Source of the DNA: Corythucha ciliata
Taxonomy: Eukaryota > Arthropoda > Insecta > Hemiptera > Tingidae
Length of the DNA stretch: 64,000 nucleotides
Direction: 5' to 3'
Assembly (NCBI GenBank): GCA_038030265.1
Contig: CM075937.1
Span: forward strand, 40,528,198-40,592,197
Under the pieces are notes generated by a model. The model did no database searches, had not been told where the DNA came from, and saw only the letters and a program-made list of their open reading frames with translations. Shown one piece after another: positions 1-12,059 of this stretch; position 1 is the first letter of the stretch, and every line of letters begins with the position of its first letter. The position numbers were made by a program, and so were the translations under genes.

Positions 1-516
1 ACTCATTTTGTAAGCACGCAGGAGTGAGTTGGATGGGAGAATGGACAAGCAGTGAACAAATCTTTTTAAGGCGAACAACATTTTTGAAGAGTTGAATTAC
101 ACCATTATAGCCACTTTTCAAGTGCTGTTTGTTTTAATTTTTAATTACAGAAGGCATTTAAACACGAACGGCACAGTAAGTTGTTGGGTCTCAATTAGGA
201 CGAGCCAAGGAAATATGACGAATTCGAATAACTGTTTCAAAATTGAACCTTTTAATATCTTACATGAAGGCAGGAGATGGACTTATTACATGATGGATGG
301 GGTGATAGTGTATTCCTGCTTGCGTCCTCCCCCTACAAAACCCCTTGGAATTACGAGTAATTGAGCTTCCACACCTATAATAAAATTAAGTGTTCTCGCA
401 TCACTGCCTGTAAATATTACACTGTCTTATTTGCATAATTTGTTGTTCCACATAATACGAAAATGGGGGAAATGTACTGGCAGGAGTATTGTGTCAGCGC
501 ACCTACACTTTCAGCA
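1..516. other. No gene seen
   Basis: I see no conserved coding sequence here. A short open frame at 92-364 has no recognisable motif and uses a non-ATG start. The segment is the 5' flank of the receptor pseudogene that starts at 517. Confidence 0.5.
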
Positions 517-1572
517 ATGTGGGACTGGAAACAGGTCCGTTGGATGAAAATTACAGGTTGGTGGGGCAATGAGATTGAAGAGAGAGAAAAAAACAACAAC
601 AAATAGTTGGAGGTTAAACAAATTATGAAAATCATTCTTTTATTTTATTCATTTGTGTGTTGCAAGAATTGGGAGTTTGGTAGCTTTTTGGTTTCTTCCG
701 GCGGAAGTAATCCTTCAAGCTATCAGCTTACTCATGGCGATTCAAAACGGAATCTTGAAAACCTCGTTACAAATTATTCCAACGCTAGCCATAAGTACTG
801 CGATGACCATTAAGTCATTTTTGTGGGCTTATAGATACGACCGAATAAGGGCAATCATCGAGCAATGCGAAGGTAAAATCTGCCCTATTATTTCTACCCC
901 TTTACAATATATGTTTTTTTATTGCGTCAAATTTGAAAGGGCGAATGAAGAACATCGACCTGTCTCCAGATTTGTTCGAAATTATGAAACAACACGAAAA
1001 ATCTTGCTGCATCATCTACTACTTTTCTTTCATTATCCCCACATGCAGCGTACACTGGTGCATTCGCCCGGTGGCGTTCTCTTTTTCGGGAGAGCATTCG
1101 TTCCGTGGGTGCCGTGGAACGATCAAAATTTCACCGGATGGCTGGAACATTTCACTTTCACTTTCTCACTCATTCCAGTCGCAACAGTTGGCATTCATCA
1201 TTTGCCTTCTACGAGATGGTCATCTCCCATTTGAAAATTCCTTGAAAAAGCCTCCTTTAGTTTTACTTATCAACATTTTTTTTTTTTACTTCTCCACAGT
1301 GCTACGACATGCAGTTACTCATATTTGACAACAACTGGTGCGACGGAACTGAAAGTAGCAAACAAATGTTGTCGATTGTCGCCGAAAGGTGTAAGAGACC
1401 GTCGTATTTGGCCGTATAATTCCCATAAATTTGGCTACATTCATAATGGTTTGCTAAATTAACTTTAGTGGGTTCTCTGAATGTAATTCATTCCTAGAAA
1501 CTTGTCTTCTTTCAGATGATGAAAACATCATTTTCTTACTACAATGCCCTTAAAGCCTTCAACGTTCATTGA
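517..1572 (+). pseudogene. Odorant receptor pseudogene (7tm_6 family)
   Basis: This is a decayed relative of the intact receptors at 4496, 23828 and 46131. Exon 1 begins at ATG 517 (MWDWKQVRWMKITGWW) and runs into an in-frame TAG at 604. Exon 2 (667-872) keeps the same 206-nt length and phase as the intact genes. Exon 3 aligns from 931, but the base before it is A where the paralogues have the G of the AG acceptor. Exon 3 then has a deletion with a frameshift near 1100, between the SGEH and WVPWND motifs. Exons 4 and 5 are missing: exon 3 passes almost directly into exon 6 (about 1301-1422, DNNWCDG), which meets a premature TAA. Exon 7 (1516-1572) survives and encodes MKTSFSYYNALKAF before TGA. 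The multiple lesions make it a clear pseudogene. The original protein would have been an odorant-gated seven-helix receptor of olfactory neurons. Confidence 0.85.
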
Positions 1573-2134
1573 TTTATCAATTGTTTTCTTGCGCTTTCTC
1601 CTTCGAACTTCGCGAACGCCGCCTCTCACAAATTATAAGCACGATGTACGGAATTAAAAACGAATAAAAGAGCACTGCACATGAATAGAGCACAACAAAA
1701 ATGTCACATCCGAGAGCGCCTTTTTCGGCTTCATTATTGGTTCTGAGGTCGAATTTCATGGCTTCAAAATGGCAATTAGCTAGGGTTGAAGCTCAGATCT
1801 GATTTTGGCTACTGTTTGGGTGGGTAGCGCCAGTAGGAAAAATCACGGTCCTTGAAAACCTGCCAAGCGCCCGAAAAAGTTCAACATTGCGGGGAGAAAG
1901 GTCTGATCGAAAATCATGCCTTGATCCTTTTGTTCCCCGTAACAGGTTTGGGACTAAATAGTCGCGAAATCACTATTTTTAAAGACTATTGTAAAGTAAT
2001 AATTTGACTTTTGAACGTTATTACACGTGTCTGACGTGAATGACACTACAGATAAATCAAAAAGCCGTTTAATTTCAACATTATAGGCACACAGCCCTCA
2101 TCAAAAACCTTGACTCCCTCCGCCACACCGTCAC
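1573..2134. other. Intergenic, no gene seen
   Basis: The only open frame is a 60-codon - strand one (1577-1759) with one hydrophobic stretch followed by a basic tail. It has no recognised family and I do not call it a gene. Confidence 0.4.
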
Positions 2135-2506
2135 GTGCCTCAAAGTTATCATACTATTCTCCCAAACCACTCCGAGATACTTCGAAAGGCCTTAGCAGGC
2201 CTCATACGCGACGAAAACGTCACACTCCACCTTACCAAATGCCATTTTGTGGCCCTTGAAGTTGAATTCCTCGGTCACATCAGAGAAGTTATGAACCTGG
2301 TGAACGCAGCGCAATTTTGGGGTATTGATAGACCCGAACTGCCAGGGGATACTTTCTCTTCGCTTCAAAGGCCTCATGGGCTTCTCCACAGTAATGCCAC
2401 CTCCATTCACGGAGAGTTTTATCTACACCCGCCTCGAGTTCATTAGAATGCCCTTTGGTCTCCACAACGCCCCCGCTGTGTTCGAACAACTGGCCACATT
2501 TTTCTA
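2135..2506 (+). mobile_element. Scrambled Ty3/gypsy reverse transcriptase fragments
   Basis: Two pieces of a gypsy-type reverse transcriptase are visible. The piece at about 2190-2283 reads LTKCHF..EVEFLGHI, which in an intact element lies after the YxDD motif. The piece at about 2417-2506 reads RMPFGLHNAPAVFEQL, which normally lies before it. The order is therefore reversed relative to a normal polymerase, and both pieces have frameshifts. I infer a dead, rearranged retroelement remnant. Confidence 0.7.
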
Positions 2507-2584
2507 GGTAGACTTCCTTGGCCCAGGGAGAGAGGCTGAGAGCTAGAGCGATGATGGAGTCCATGAGGGGGAGGAGCGAGAGTT

Positions 2585-3180
2585 ACTGCTCTGGGGTCGC
2601 TCAGTGCGAAATTTTGTTTCTGATGCGCCGAAACCCCCAAATTCCGCTTTTTCGGGTGGGCCAGACACGTGAAATTAATTTTTAATGAGGCAACGCCGTG
2701 AAAGTTTGTTTTTTGGGAAGCCAGACCTGCGAAATTAGTTTTCCGAATGACCAAGCTCAATGAAATTTAATTTTTGAAGAAGCCGGAACCTCTCAAAGTT
2801 GACTCTTTGTATTTGCCAAACCGCCGAAATTGTTTTTTCGGGCGAGCCAACCCCTCGAAATAGGCGTTTAATCTGCCCACCGAGCGACATTTTCCAGATT
2901 CATCAGAGGGCGATCCCGTGACATTGCCCTTCAAAATGAGCAAAATTGGGTAACTGAATTGACGAAGTTTGAACTTTGAAAGAGCCCAACTCGCGAAATC
3001 GTTTCATGAAGTCCCCAACGTGTAAAATAACGTTTTTGAACCCTGTAAAATTTGAATTACTGTGCGGCCGAAACCCACGAATTTGTTTATTCGAACCGAT
3101 GACCCTGGAAAATTGCGCTTTTTAGGGAGTCAAGGCTGCGAAATTGGATTTTTCTGCGAAATTTGGTTTTGTGAGTGTCA
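2585..3180. repeat. Degenerate short tandem repeat with GCGAAATT core
   Basis: Loose units of roughly 30 bp contain forms such as GCCAGACCTGCGAAATTAG. Units are too diverged for a fixed consensus. The same family recurs at 29500-29900, 33130-33400, 34915-35160 and 48420-48640. Confidence 0.6.
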
Positions 3181-3960
3181 AGTCCACAAAACTTCGGTTC
3201 GCACCCTAAAATTGACTTGACTATTCATGCCCAAAAAATGGCACAAATGACGATTCTCGCCTTGGAAATGGCTAAACTGACAATTTATTACCTAGAAATA
3301 GCCAAAGTTGGCAATTCGCACCTCAAAAGGGCAAAACCGACGATTCGCGCTTTTAAAATAACCAAAGTGACAACTCACGACCTGACAATGGCAAACTGAC
3401 TGTTCGGTTCTCGGAATAGCTTGTCGGACAATTCGAGTGTAAAAATAATTGCCAATTTTACTATTTTCTAACAAATATTGGTAAAACTGAAGACAATTTG
3501 CGCTTTACTGCCTATTCGCACCCAAAAACTGGCTGTATGTGCCTTAATAGCTAAATCGACGATTTGTGCCGTGAAAATGTCTGAACCGACGTTTTGTGCC
3601 CTGAAAATTGCCAAACCCGTGCATTTTCGCTCTGAAAATGGCCAAATGGACAATTCCGTGCCAATACAAATGGCTATACTGACGTGCCCTAAAATAATCA
3701 AACGCCTTAAAAATCTCAATCTTCAAAGTTTCATTCTAAATAGGTCATATCCGCGCTTTTTTTTTGAAAGCGTCAGGGACGATTTGTCCTCAAGCTGCTG
3801 GCCGTACTGGCAATTGACGGCCCCCTCCCACCAAGGGCTAAACTGACAGAATCGCGCCTTGACAAACGATCATTCGCCGTTCAAAAAATTGTCTAATTGA
3901 CAATTATTGCCCTAACGATCACCCAAGACTCTTCACTCACTAAAAATTGTAAACTCGGTG
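3180..3960. repeat. Degenerate ~30-bp tandem repeat (GGCCAAACTGAC type)
   Basis: Successive units of about 30 bp follow the pattern GGCCAAACTGACGATTCGCG plus an A-rich linker. The array at 43400-43950 is the reverse complement of this family. Chance open frames across the array reflect its low stop density and are not genes. Confidence 0.7.
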
Positions 3961-4157
3961 ACTCAGTCACTGACGATGACTCGGGTTTAAGACTAAGGGT
4001 TTTATCCCCCCCACCCCGGAGCTGTCAATTTCGCTGAAACTGTCAATATCGTCTTGCGGGAATATTTTTGTGTGTGAATGATTGGAAGAGATGCTCTCTC
4101 ACTAGGCGCGTGGCATGAAATATCAGCCACGTCGAGGCGGCGAGAACCGTCGACAGT

Positions 4158-6350
4158 TTCCAGCACTGAAATTGGTGGTATACGAAGGTCCCCATAATGC
4201 TTCGTGACACTGGTGATTATTTTGAATGCCTGCGACAGTTGATTAAAGGGTTGAAACGATTCCCCCTCCACCATCCGAACGATATTTGAGGACTGAATTA
4301 GTGAATTAATCTCCCTGCTACTGTAACGATATTTTAGTTGAAAACATCGATTTTTGTTGCATCTTTAATGTGAAAACCTACACACTCGATTACAGACGTT
4401 CTCAAAATTAAGTGTTTGGACGCGTATATAATTGTGTTTCATTGATGAATGTGGAACTTTGACGTGGAAAGTTAGTTGTCTCATTTCGTTTCACCATGTG
4501 GGACTGGAAGCAGATTTTATGGATGAAATGTTTGGGCTGGGATGTGTACGAAACGAAAAAGGGGAGGCTTAGGAAGTTCCTAAAGTTTGTATTTTTATGT
4601 TGAAATTCTTTCCAGTTAACTAAGGATTGTAATTTAAATTTTAGAATCGAAGGTTTAATTTTGTTTTTCATGATGCCCGCTACTGTGACGGCTCAAATCA
4701 TATTCTTGATTGTGAGTTTCCAAAATGGGGACTTCAGGGACGTCATACCGTGCATCTCTGAATGGGCGACGGCAACCAGAGGGTTGATTAAATGCGTGCA
4801 GTGGTGTTTTCGAGGATCTGATATAACTTCAATTATAAAAGACATTGAAGGTTGCATAGAAATGATGTAGATGCTGCAATTCGACACATCAATGATAAAT
4901 ATTTTTTAACAGATCTTGATAAACGTCGAAAAAATTACTTTAAAAATAAAGACACGAGATACATAGACTCTGTCATGGAAGCCCACACAAAATACTGCGC
5001 GAAATACCTCTATTTATCCATCGCTTCCATTTGTATCACCTCCCATTGGGCCGTACGGCCAATTGTTGGTGCCTTCTACGGCGAGTACATTCGCATACTT
5101 CACGACTGGGTCCCCTGGGATGACGGCGTCTTCTTTGGCTGGCTGTGTCATTTCATTCACGACAGTTTCGTCGTCATGTGTTGCATTTCAGGATTTCTGG
5201 CCTACGAGTCGCTCGTATTGTCCTTTCAAGAAATGACGATGGCTCTTTTGAAGTGCATTTCACACGGTTTGTCGACTTTGGAATTTGAAACGGGAAACAT
5301 TCGCGATGACTTGAACGAGTTGCACAAAATGCATAAAGACGCCCTTAAGTGAGTTTATTAATTGGTTTCCAAAAAATTAATTTTCACATTTATAAAATGA
5401 ATTTCAATTGCTCAGTATCACAAAGAAAGTAAGGTCATTTTCGAATTACATCGTTCAAGTGGACTGTCTTTTGTTTGCATTCACAACGTGCTGTGGCGTG
5501 CTGGAGATCACAGTAAAGCGTCCACATGTCTTGTCCTATCCAGGTAATTTTCTTCATTGAACTTTTTCTTTCTTTCAAGCGAGAATGGTCCACTCCTCAC
5601 AGAAAAGTCAACACAATTGAAATGATAATTGTCTGCGGTGGTTTCTTCTATTTGCAATGCCATCGATGTCAAATGGTCGTTAATGAGGTTAGCCTATACT
5701 TATTTCCGTTTGTCCTGTTCCCATCTCGCAGGTTTGCTTCGCGTAACTTTTCAGTGTCTCAATGTTGCTTTTGCTGCCTATGACAACAACTGGTACAAAG
5801 GGACTGAAGAAGACAAAAGAAATCTGTCAATTATCGTCCATATGAGCAGAAAACCAGTCAATTTCGGCACTATAATTCGAATCGACTTATCCGCTTTTAT
5901 TGCTGTGCGTTTATGCTAATTATTAGCTTATTAATGACGAAATTGCTTTTTATTTATTTTTATTTACGCTTTGTATTTATTTCTTTTAGGTGATGAAAAC
6001 ATCGTTCTCCTATTACAATGCGCTGATAGCCTTCGATATACACTAAACGATTCGTTAAGTGCAGTTTAGATTCGTTTAGTAGTGCAGTTCGGTTCAAAGA
6101 AAAATGTAGTAATAATGCATACTTGTTCAAAAATGCAATTGGAATTCACTTAAATAACATTTTAAACCATCTCTCACACCTTCAGAAGTTGACCGATTTC
6201 TGATTTCCCAACGAATCTCGTCTTATGCGAAGAAAACAGTCGGCGGTTGTTGGCTTTTAAGTAAGGAATTTTACAAGGGAAACAAGGGGTACAAGGGAAA
6301 TTTTTTATTAATATTTGTTGGATGTCATTTCGCTTTCAATTAACAGCCCT
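4158..6350 (+). repeat. Segmental duplication, copy 1 (odorant receptor block)
   Basis: This ~2.2-kb block aligns over its length with 23490-25665, including the 5' flank, all seven exons, all introns and about 300 bp of 3' flank. Identity is high in exons and introns. Both copies are in the same orientation, about 19 kb apart. Confidence 0.9.
4496..6046 (+). CDS. Odorant receptor, 7tm_6 family, seven exons, 377 aa
   Basis: Exons are 4496-4575, 4645-4850, 4913-5348, 5416-5512, 5580-5687, 5755-5904 and 5990-6046, totalling 1134 nt with one open frame and phases 2,1,2,0,0,0. All introns are GT-AG. The start is the ATG of MWDWKQILWMKCLGW, which is conserved in all four copies of the family here. 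Hydrophobic segments are spread along the chain. The C-terminal third carries AAYDNNWYKG (about 317-326) and ends SFSYYNALIAFDIH (364-377), the conserved 7tm_6 end that binds the co-receptor. Proteins of this family are odorant-gated cation channels that work with the co-receptor Orco in dendrites of olfactory neurons; the ligand cannot be read from sequence. Length is typical of the family. Exon 1 and 2 donors (gttcct, gttgca) are weak, so those junctions rest on paralogue agreement. Confidence 0.9.
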
Positions 6351-8300
6351 GAACCCGAGGAAGAGCCTTAGCTGATCTTTTTCTCGTCACAGGAATCCAA
6401 GAATTCGGTTAAAGCTCGATTCCGTTTTTTAAGAGATTGTCGACGGGTTTATAGTTCCTTCGGTATCATAGAGCCCAGCTTCCTTTCCAGGCCACTCCTC
6501 TCTCCATCCGTTTACAAGCTCCTGTCACTTGATATTTTCTTCACTACAGGGAACAGAATTCACACCAGCAATAAAAAAACAATAGTTTTAGCTTTTACGA
6601 CCTAGGCCACTCTGAAACCAAGGCGAAGGAGGCGGCATCTTGTTGCTTATTTGTCAATTGAGATTTTTCCGAAGGAGTTAATGACCATGGTTGACAAAAG
6701 TCGGGCTACTTTGAGAAAATTGCACTAACATTTGAGGTTGGCCCACATCTTCACAGGGTCGTTCGGTTTTGTAACCCTCAAGAATAGGAATAGCGCGACT
6801 TGCCCTTCCCTTGCACTTCCTTTCCCTTCCTTCATCGTCCAGAAGATATAAATTCCATTTAGGGTAATTTAGGGGATTTAGGGTAAAATGCTTGGGGGCT
6901 TAGCCTTGAGCTTACGACCCCCTCCTGTCACAAATCAAATCAAATTCCAAATTTGTGGAGTATTGCTCCGTTACTCGCAGAACGAATGAGGAAGTAACAC
7001 ATTTTCCAAAATCATGCCGTCGTGACAGCTTAGTTACCAAAACTCATGAAAACACGATCCGTTCAAATAAAATGAGGCCCTAAATTTTTTGATTAATTTT
7101 TAAAACTATTGGGTTGCGGGACCCATTTTAAATAGGCTAGATAGACTGATGACGTAATAACAGCATTCGCATAACCTTCACAATAGCTTCTCACAAATCA
7201 AACAATATAGGCATAGAGATAAAAATGAATGGAGAAAGCTTGGGCTTGAATTTTCTTGGCCAAAGTTATTATGGTGGGAGGTGCTCCTTGTGAACCACAA
7301 AGTAACCTCAAGTCAAATTGTTTTTATTTTACATGTCCACTTTGAATTTCTAGTGTTCTTCCTTTTCCTTTCAAAGTATGTCCAGAAATGCTTACTAGTG
7401 AGTTTTTAGATTGTTTCACAGGGCATTAATAAAGTGAATAACCCACAACTACTAGGGAGAATCTTTATTCGGGGAGGGATGCGCGAGTCACGAGTTTTTA
7501 GACTCCTTTTCCGGATATTTCAACATGCGCAAGTACCTAGCTCCAATCCTCTTTCTGAAATCACGACAGAAGTCTCCGAGTAGTCCGTCACTCATGTTTT
7601 TTATGGAATACGTCATGTTTCTGTGTTCAAGATAACTTGTTTTTTACTGATGTTTTGTGTATTTTTGGGTATGTTTTTTCAGTTAAAGGAAAAACAGGGC
7701 CTATGAAATCATGAACGTTTATTTCACATAATAGCCGCTCGCAAGCAATAAACAAAATAATTCAGAAACATTATTTGTACCGGAACTACGAATGAGAAGA
7801 ACCGTGGTTCGAGCACAGTGAGAACTGCATGAGCTTGGCGACTTTTGTTCAAATCCTTGTTTCGCAGTCCTCAAGAGACGGAGCGGCTCTTTCTGAGCTC
7901 GTGACTGTCTCGCCCATGTAATATTTTTCCTAGTAAGTTGATGGAACGCGATCAGGGCCACTTATTTTAGAAAATAAACACCCAAATACACTTCAAAACA
8001 CGTCTACATGCCACGAACGATGACATTTACAATGAAATCGTATGAACATCAAGACGTCCAAGCTTTGAGAACTTAATCAATCAATCAATAAACTGGGGTG
8101 AGGATTAACGTCATCCGGATATCGTTGCGGCTCCTTAGGTATCTTCCCATTGGCTGTCTCAAAAGGTGGGGTTTCAAAAAGTCCCCCTTTACACCATCCA
8201 CATCCCCACAGGTACTTCTTCAACCAATAGCATTGGATTTTCGGAGCTAACTCGAGCTCTTGGTGACGTCAATCATGGACCGCTGCGCAATAGACAATTC
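6350..8300. other. Intergenic, no gene seen
   Basis: About 2 kb without recognisable coding sequence. The longest open frame (7719-7961, - strand) has no known motif. Confidence 0.5.
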
Positions 8301-8308
8301 AAGCTCTA

Positions 8309-8573
8309 AAGTACGCGACACGAAATAAGGCGGGTGTGACTCATCGGCCCTCCCATGCCCTGTTGCCACTCCGTGCGTTGTGGTTGGTGATGTGGGGTGG
8401 GGTTTTACGAACGCTCACCGGCTCACAGCTCTCCAAAGTGACAACGATGGGAGCGCAACGTTGCCAGCTATGGGTGTAGACTTGAGCTTTTCATCGCATC
8501 TTTGGGACTATAATGTGCAACGTTGGTTTTTTAGTCGACGAGTCACACCCGCCTTATTTCGTGTCGCGTACTT
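8309..8573. mobile_element. MITE with 34-bp perfect TIRs and TA flanks
   Basis: A 265-bp element has perfect 34-bp inverted ends (8309-8342 and 8540-8573) that begin AAGTACGCGACACGAAATAA. Each end is directly flanked by TA (8307-8308, 8574-8575), as expected of a Tc1/mariner-type insertion. No transposase is encoded. Confidence 0.8.
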
Positions 8574-8768
8574 TAGTTATATATTATCTCTATGGTTTTC
8601 AAGCATGTGGTAGGGGCAAGATTCTCACCGTTCCCGCCAGCGCCACTGAGCAGTATCGGTAACGTCTTGGAACGTGTAACAGTTCGTTCCCAGTACACCC
8701 CGAGATCACCTTCCTCGTTCCCGATCCATGAGTATCGGCACATCCCTACTGTGGGGGAGTGGAAGTAG

Positions 8769-9183
8769 GAAAAAAAGTTTTGTTCCGACAGCAGCCTGTC
8801 GGGAAAAGTGCATTTCATTCATGCGACAATCAAGTCGAACCTCATAAGTTAGAACGATATCAATCGATTATGAATGACATTTAGGCCGTGGTATAGAAAG
8901 TCAAAATCATAAAATCGTGTTCCTTTTTACCGCAGGCCCCTTTTTTGGCACCAACTGAGGGGGAACAAAATTATGAAAATGAAACAGAGTCGGTTTGGTT
9001 GCCTACACGATATGGGAAGGCGGACTTTTGTTAGAGGAGTTATTTGCAATTAAAATCTTTACCCCGGCCTGAATTTCATTCATAATTGATTGATATCGTT
9101 CTAACTTATGAGGTTTGACTCGATTGTCGCATGAATGAAATGCACTTTTCCTGACAGGCTGCTGTCGGAACAAAACTTTTTTC
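8769..9183. mobile_element. Foldback element with ~113-bp inverted arms
   Basis: Arms at 8769-8881 and 9070-9183 are near-perfect reverse complements; outer ends read GAAAAAAAGTTTTGTTCCGA. The 190-bp centre is not coding. I did not find a clear target duplication. Confidence 0.8.
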
Positions 9184-9558
9184 AGGTTACGTTAATTTTC
9201 AGGTCAGTTAAATTTGGTTAAATGGCATGTCACAATTTCACCATTGCGCAATGCGGAGTGCCTGGGTTCAGGGGGGCAGGGGAGAATTCCCCTGCCATAT
9301 CAACGGATTTGGTTCACAAGGGTCTCATACGAAAGCGCGTTCATTTCTCATTACTCGTGTCAATTTTGGGGGCAATTGCAGCAACAGCCGTGCGGTAGCG
9401 AATTTTCAACTAATTCAAACCCCTCTTTCACACCTTTCCCGTGGACCGATTCATCTGGATTACGAACTCGTCCGAGATATTCACGCTATTGATTTTTAGA
9501 CCAAATTTGGTTGCCCTAAGTCAAAAATTGCGACCGTGATCGTGCTAACAAGCGAGGG

Positions 9559-10960
9559 GCCATAAATATAAATATATAAATATAAATATAGCAAATCGAA
9601 CCGTCCTCGGATTCGTGTTCTAGGGGTTCTGAAACGTGAAAAAAAAGTATCACAACCCATATGTGCGACCATCAGGGCGAGACCAATAGTGCATTTTTTG
9701 AATGAAATGCACTAAAAGGAAAGAAGCTCATCCCTACCTTTGAGCGGTCACCCATCCGCTTTCGAAGATGCCTTCAACTTTTCCGGCCGGTTGGCAATTG
9801 GATCGTTTGCTTCGTAGTAATCTTGGGTTTTTTCAGCCGCTGTTACTCAAATTAAACTTTTTATTAAAAGTAACGATCATTATTTTACGATTTTTTGAAG
9901 TCTAGCGAGAAAAAATACAGCAATGTTGAATCATTTTCAGAGTTTATTATTCTATTTTCTCCCCAAATTTTAAGGTTAGGCGCCGCCTACCTTGCCTATC
10001 CTGAAGAACCACCACTGCTTTTGGGCTGATTTCCCTGCCAGAAGTTTTTCAAAATCTTTATTGCGCAATGATTATTGTACATGTATGGACCCCTTAAACC
10101 TCCCAATTTCGTCCTTTCAACGAATAAATCCAATCGAATAAATTTTTTAATTTGTCAATTTCGTCCTTGAACTTGAAACTATCAACAGACATTTGTCCTA
10201 GAAATTGTCAATTTCGTACTTTAAACTGTCAATTTCATCGAAATTGACAGTTTAAGGATGAAATTGAGAGTTTTAGGAGGACGTTTTTTTTAAACACAAT
10301 CGTACGTTTCTATTCGTGAAATTTATCATCGTTGATCGACGAAGGTATAGAGTTTGGTTTCTACTTCTTCCGTCTGTCATGACATTCTTCCTTTGTTGCT
10401 CAGAAGTGTGCGTTTGTACCACCCAGAGATATAGAACTATTGGATTGCTCACGAATGTTGAATTGTACGAGACAAAAACGGTCTAACCTACACCCCGTGA
10501 CTTGAGGGAGTCTGGGTTGGCTTCAGTTTCTGGGGTCGAATGGACTACTTCTCGCTTCGATTTACCTCGCGTTATAATTGATGAGCTACCGAGTTCTCTT
10601 TCTGGGGACTCATCCCCGAAAATAAGCCTGCAATAGGCATTGGGATGCATCTGCATGACTTGTTCTCATCACGTGAAGCTGCCCACCCCTAGATGGCTAC
10701 TCCTGTGCCGTGAACTAGCGATTTTTCCTCTTTTAGGCAAAAATTGGAGTTTTTTCTCATTTAGCGCTCAATTTAGACGCGAATTAGCTATTTTTAGTGC
10801 ATTTCATTCTGAAACATTCTGAGAATGCTCTGAGAGAACATTCTGAAAATGCACTATTGGTCTCGTCGTGATGGTGGCAAACATGGGTCATATCATGTTT
10901 TTTTCACGTTTCAGAACCTCTAGAACAAGAATTCAGTGGTCTCCGGAATGCATATATATA
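9559..10960. repeat. Inverted pair of a dispersed repeat
   Basis: About 130 bp at 9590-9720 match, as a diverged inverted copy, 10797-10930. Both hold GGTTCTGAAACGTGAAAAAA (or its complement) and GAGACCAATAGTGCATTTT. The 1.07 kb between them holds no gene but includes a short CGAATT-type repeat run. Confidence 0.6.
10085..10270. repeat. Short run of GTCAATTTCGTCCT repeats
   Basis: Several ~24-bp units of the form ACTGTCAATTTCGTCCTTGA, the same family as the larger array at 31930-32830. Confidence 0.6.
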
Positions 10961-11169
10961 AGTATTTGCGACCAAAATTACCCTATGAACATAGGGTCGC
11001 AAGTGCTTTCCTTCTGAGATATGCGTACAATTGTGTTTTTTCATCGACTGCCTACTTTTTCTCCAAAAACTCGATTTTACGCCCCAACCGCTGGGCTTAA
11101 AAAAAAAACTGTTGACGGTTTTGTAAAGACCACAAAATTTCACTTCAGAAAACAGTGTTTTGAACTGCG

Positions 11170-11954
11170 GTAAACGAACTCAGTGTTTTTTATGATTTTC
11201 CACAAATGGCGAAAGTGACTTCTTTTAAATTTCTCCTTTAATTCAGCGACGATTTCTGCCGAATTTATAATGCCTCCGATATGGTCCCATTATCAGAAAA
11301 ACATGTCCGTTCTCTGGGCTTTCCAATGACCTCCTCAAAATTGATAGTGGTCCATTTTTGAGAGACATATCACAGATAATATCCGAAAAAACAAGGTACA
11401 AACGTGCAAAATCAGTAAGTTTGTCCCAGTAAAAATAAGCGTATTTGTGTGCCTTAAACGTGTTATTGTGCCTCATGAAAGGCAATTATTGCTTGGAATT
11501 CAGTCCAAAAATATCACTTTAACGCAATAAATGACAAATCATCCCCCCTCCCACCGGGGGCTTAAACATGGTGGGGCGTGGGATTTGTCATTTATTGCGT
11601 TAAAATTAACATTTTTGGACTGAATTCCAAGCAATAATTGCCTTTCATGAGGCACAATATCACGTTTGAGGCACACAAGTACGCTTAGTTTTACTGGGAC
11701 AAACTTACTGATTTTGCACGTTTGTACCTTGATTTTTTCGGATATTACCTGTGATATCTCTCTCAAAAATGGACCACCATCAATTTTGAGGAGGTCATTG
11801 GAAAGCCCACAGAACGGACATGTTTTTCTGATAATGGGACCATATCGGAGGCATCATAAATTCGGCAGAAATCGTCGCTGAATTAAAGGAGAAATTTAAA
11901 AGAAGTCACTTTCGCCATTTGTTGAAAATCATAAAAAACACTGAGTTCGTTTAC
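11170..11954. mobile_element. 785-bp palindrome (foldback element)
   Basis: Two arms of about 380 bp (11170-11553 and 11572-11954) are near-perfect reverse complements separated by only about 20 bp. The outer ends are GTAAACGAACTCAGTGTTTT and its complement. Small open frames mirror each other across the arms and are not genes. A transcript would fold into a very long hairpin. Confidence 0.85.
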
Positions 11955-12059
11955 AGCATATGTATATGTTTATTTATAATATTGTGGCCGTTTTCTTGTT
12001 AGCACGATAACTCTCGAAGAAATCAATTTAGCGGAACGCGCTTTGGCACAAAAATCAGT

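Noticed and set aside
1577..1759. - strand 60-codon frame with one hydrophobic segment and a basic tail
   Set aside because: No family match that I can recognise, no conserved copy in the window and no splice or promoter support.
3175..3846. Overlapping open frames on both strands
   Set aside because: They follow the 30-bp repeat, whose unit length is a multiple of three; the repeated peptides mirror the DNA repeat.
5526..5783. Open frame read through from receptor exon 4 into exon 5
   Set aside because: It is the spliced-out intron in a chance open frame; the third receptor and the duplicate support donor ACA/GTAAAG and acceptor TTTCAAG instead.
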